From the NCBI GenBank assembly GCA_046328575.1, contig JAXLWI010000013.1:11602-75601 (forward strand): DNA of 64,000 nucleotides. Direction: 5' to 3'. Shown one piece after another: positions 59,266 to 64,000 of this stretch; position 1 is the first letter of the stretch, and each line of letters opens with the position of its first letter. Source of the stretch: JAGOBP01 sp046328575. Lineage in GTDB: Bacteria; Chloroflexota; Anaerolineae; Fen-1058. The notes under the pieces are model-generated. The model worked only from the letters and a program-made list of their open reading frames with translations, was not told the DNA's origin and did not search any database. Position numbers and translations under genes: made by a program.

Positions 59266-60192
59266 CTATTTTCGATACTGGGCTAATTGCTCAAACAGAT
59301 GTTTCTCTACACCAGTCAAATTGGTTGGCAAGGTCACTTTCACAGTCACCAGCAAATCGCCATATGAGTCTGGTTCGCGCAGGCTGGGCATCCCCTGCCC
59401 TCGCAAGCGAAACACGCGGCCCGGCTGTGTTTCTGGCGGAATCTTTAGTTTCAAGTCGCCTGTCAGCGTCGGCACAGTGACTTCTCCGCCGAGGACGGCC
59501 GTGTATAGATCAGTCTTGACTTCGGTCTTGAGGTTATCGCCGTCACGTTCAAACTGCGGATCGGCCTTGACGGTGACGACGAGATAGAGATCACCCGAGG
59601 TTGCCCCGCGCGTGCCGGGATAACCTTGACCGGCCATGCGAATCTTTGAGCCGGTCTTGACGCCCGCGGGCACTTTGACTTCCAGTTTCTGGCCGTCTTT
59701 TTGCAGCGACAGGGTCGTGCCGGAATACGCATCGCGCAAGTTGATCTCGATCGGTTGCTCGATGTCGCGGCCGCGCGTCGGGCCGCGGGTGGCCGATCGA
59801 GCCCGCGTGTTGCCGCCCGGCTGACCTTCGCCCACGCCGCCGAAGATGCGCGTGAAGAAATCGCTGAAACCGCCGTTGCCGCCAAAGAGATCGTTCAAGT
59901 CAACTTGATCCGTAGTCGTCCACTGGTTCCAATCGAAGCCGCCGGGCTGGCCGCCCATGCGTTCGTATTGCTGCCACTGCGCGCCGAGTCGATCATATTT
60001 TTGCCGCTTGTCCGGATCGCTCAGCACCTCATTGGCTTCGTTCAATTCTTTGAACTTGGCTTCCGATTTTTTGTCGCCGGGATTGTTGTCGGGATGATAT
60101 TGGCGCGCAAGTTTGCGATACGCTTTTTTGATCTCGTCCTGCGTGGCTGTGCGCGGGACGCCGAGGATTTGATAATAATCTTTGTAGTCCAT
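59266..60192 (-). CDS. DnaJ/CbpA-type co-chaperone
   Basis: A 308-residue co-chaperone. The J domain begins DYYQILGVPRTATQDEIKKAYR and contains the HPD triad (YHPDNNPGD). A Gly-rich linker (about 75-125) and two C-terminal substrate-binding domains follow (KVPAGVKTGSKIRMAGQG, LKLIPPETQPGRVFRLRGQG). There is no cysteine zinc finger, so it is CbpA-like (type II) rather than DnaJ. The start at 60192 gives MDYKDYYQ; GTG 60198 is an alternative. Confidence 0.9.
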   Translation of the reverse strand: MDYKDYYQILGVPRTATQDEIKKAYRKLARQYHPDNNPGDKKSEAKFKELNEANEVLSDPDKRQKYDRLGAQWQQYERMGGQPGGFDWNQWTTTDQVDLNDLFGGNGGFSDFFTRIFGGVGEGQPGGNTRARSATRGPTRGRDIEQPIEINLRDAYSGTTLSLQKDGQKLEVKVPAGVKTGSKIRMAGQGYPGTRGATSGDLYLVVTVKADPQFERDGDNLKTEVKTDLYTAVLGGEVTVPTLTGDLKLKIPPETQPGRVFRLRGQGMPSLREPDSYGDLLVTVKVTLPTNLTGVEKHLFEQLAQYRK

Positions 60193-60235
60193 TGCCACTC
60201 ACATCGGCGCTTGTCAAACCAGCGCCTCTAAAAAT

Positions 60236-60262
60236 ATTATACCTTGTTCAGGGGACTGTAAA
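60236..60262 (-). promoter_or_regulatory. Promoter of the DnaJ-like gene
   Basis: On the minus strand TTTACA (60262-60257), a 15-base spacer and TATAAT (60241-60236). The rest of 60193-60447 shows no other feature I can support. Confidence 0.5.
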
Positions 60263-60447
60263 CTACCAATACTTGCCCCTATGTTAAGACCATAGTGTTA
60301 GAAGGACGTTAATGGAGGATGATCACCCAAAACCATGCCTTATGTCACTCGTCCGGCAAGCGCTAAAGTGCGATAAATGATTGGTTGAAAAAACATTCTT
60401 CCCAACCCCCAGGCTCGGGGATTGAGACTCAGCAGGAGATAAAGGCA

Positions 60448-64000
<3,553 letters not shown>

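Overview
The window looks like chromosomal DNA of a GC-rich, largely anaerobic member of the Chloroflexota, possibly Anaerolineae. This is an inference: there is no rRNA to confirm it. It rests on a NuoA/B/CD/H/I-type group 4 [NiFe] hydrogenase, pyruvate:ferredoxin oxidoreductase, a helicase-associated XPB-like protein, long secreted cell-surface proteins including one ending in YLPIVRR, a great excess of CGATCG, and many degenerate phrase-like repeats between genes. No tRNA, rRNA, CRISPR array, prophage or insertion sequence was found.

Layout. 1-4569 (+) is the end of an energy-converting hydrogenase operon: antiporter-like subunit, NuoA-like subunit, small subunit, fused NuoCD-like large subunit, NuoH-like subunit, 2x[4Fe-4S] protein and maturation protease. 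Five single- or double-base disruptions sit in its last genes. 4690-7589 (+) holds an amino-acid permease and a saccharopine dehydrogenase-like enzyme. 7768-11081 (+) holds a small orphan and a PAS/GAF histidine kinase. 11256-17451 holds a large secreted beta-propeller protein, a small protein, a 21-bp repeat ORF and a beta-lactamase-fold hydrolase. 17698-23131 (+) runs from an AlkZ-like protein to a glycyl radical enzyme pair that resembles trans-4-hydroxyproline dehydratase and its activase. 23228-27046 holds divergent PadR and ArsR regulators with clear palindromic operators, then a DinB-like protein and the XPB-like protein.

27069-35494 (-) holds a degenerate hydroxyacyl-CoA dehydrogenase, pyruvoyl-dependent arginine decarboxylase, a 1399-residue secreted GH13 enzyme whose leader contains a terminator, a hydroxybutyryl-CoA dehydrogenase, uracil-DNA glycosylase and an enoyl-CoA isomerase. 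35808-38011 holds HNH, PPOX, acidic and FmdE-like proteins. 38078-60192 is a long minus-strand run: epimerase, M3 peptidase, pentaheme cytochrome, crotonases, a pseudokinase, R2lox, SDR/EthD genes, CAP and PAP2 proteins, a zinc-ribbon membrane protein, a broken GT83-type glycosyltransferase, a Met/Cys PLP enzyme, an SDH_sah-type protease fold, a release-factor-like protein, HtrA and a DnaJ-type co-chaperone. 60448-64000 (+) is nearly all of pyruvate:ferredoxin oxidoreductase.

How the genes fit together: the PFOR makes reduced ferredoxin and acetyl-CoA. The membrane hydrogenase could reoxidise that ferredoxin, making H2 and pumping ions. The GH13 enzyme, the peptidase, the permease and the hydroxyproline-type enzyme would feed polymers and amino acids into this. 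Scattered acyl-CoA genes suggest fatty or aromatic acid use. The most unusual structures are the 21-bp heptad-encoding repeat (15245-15601), the family of phrase repeats that often form intercistronic hairpins, and a dispersed repeat that has landed inside a glycosyltransferase gene.
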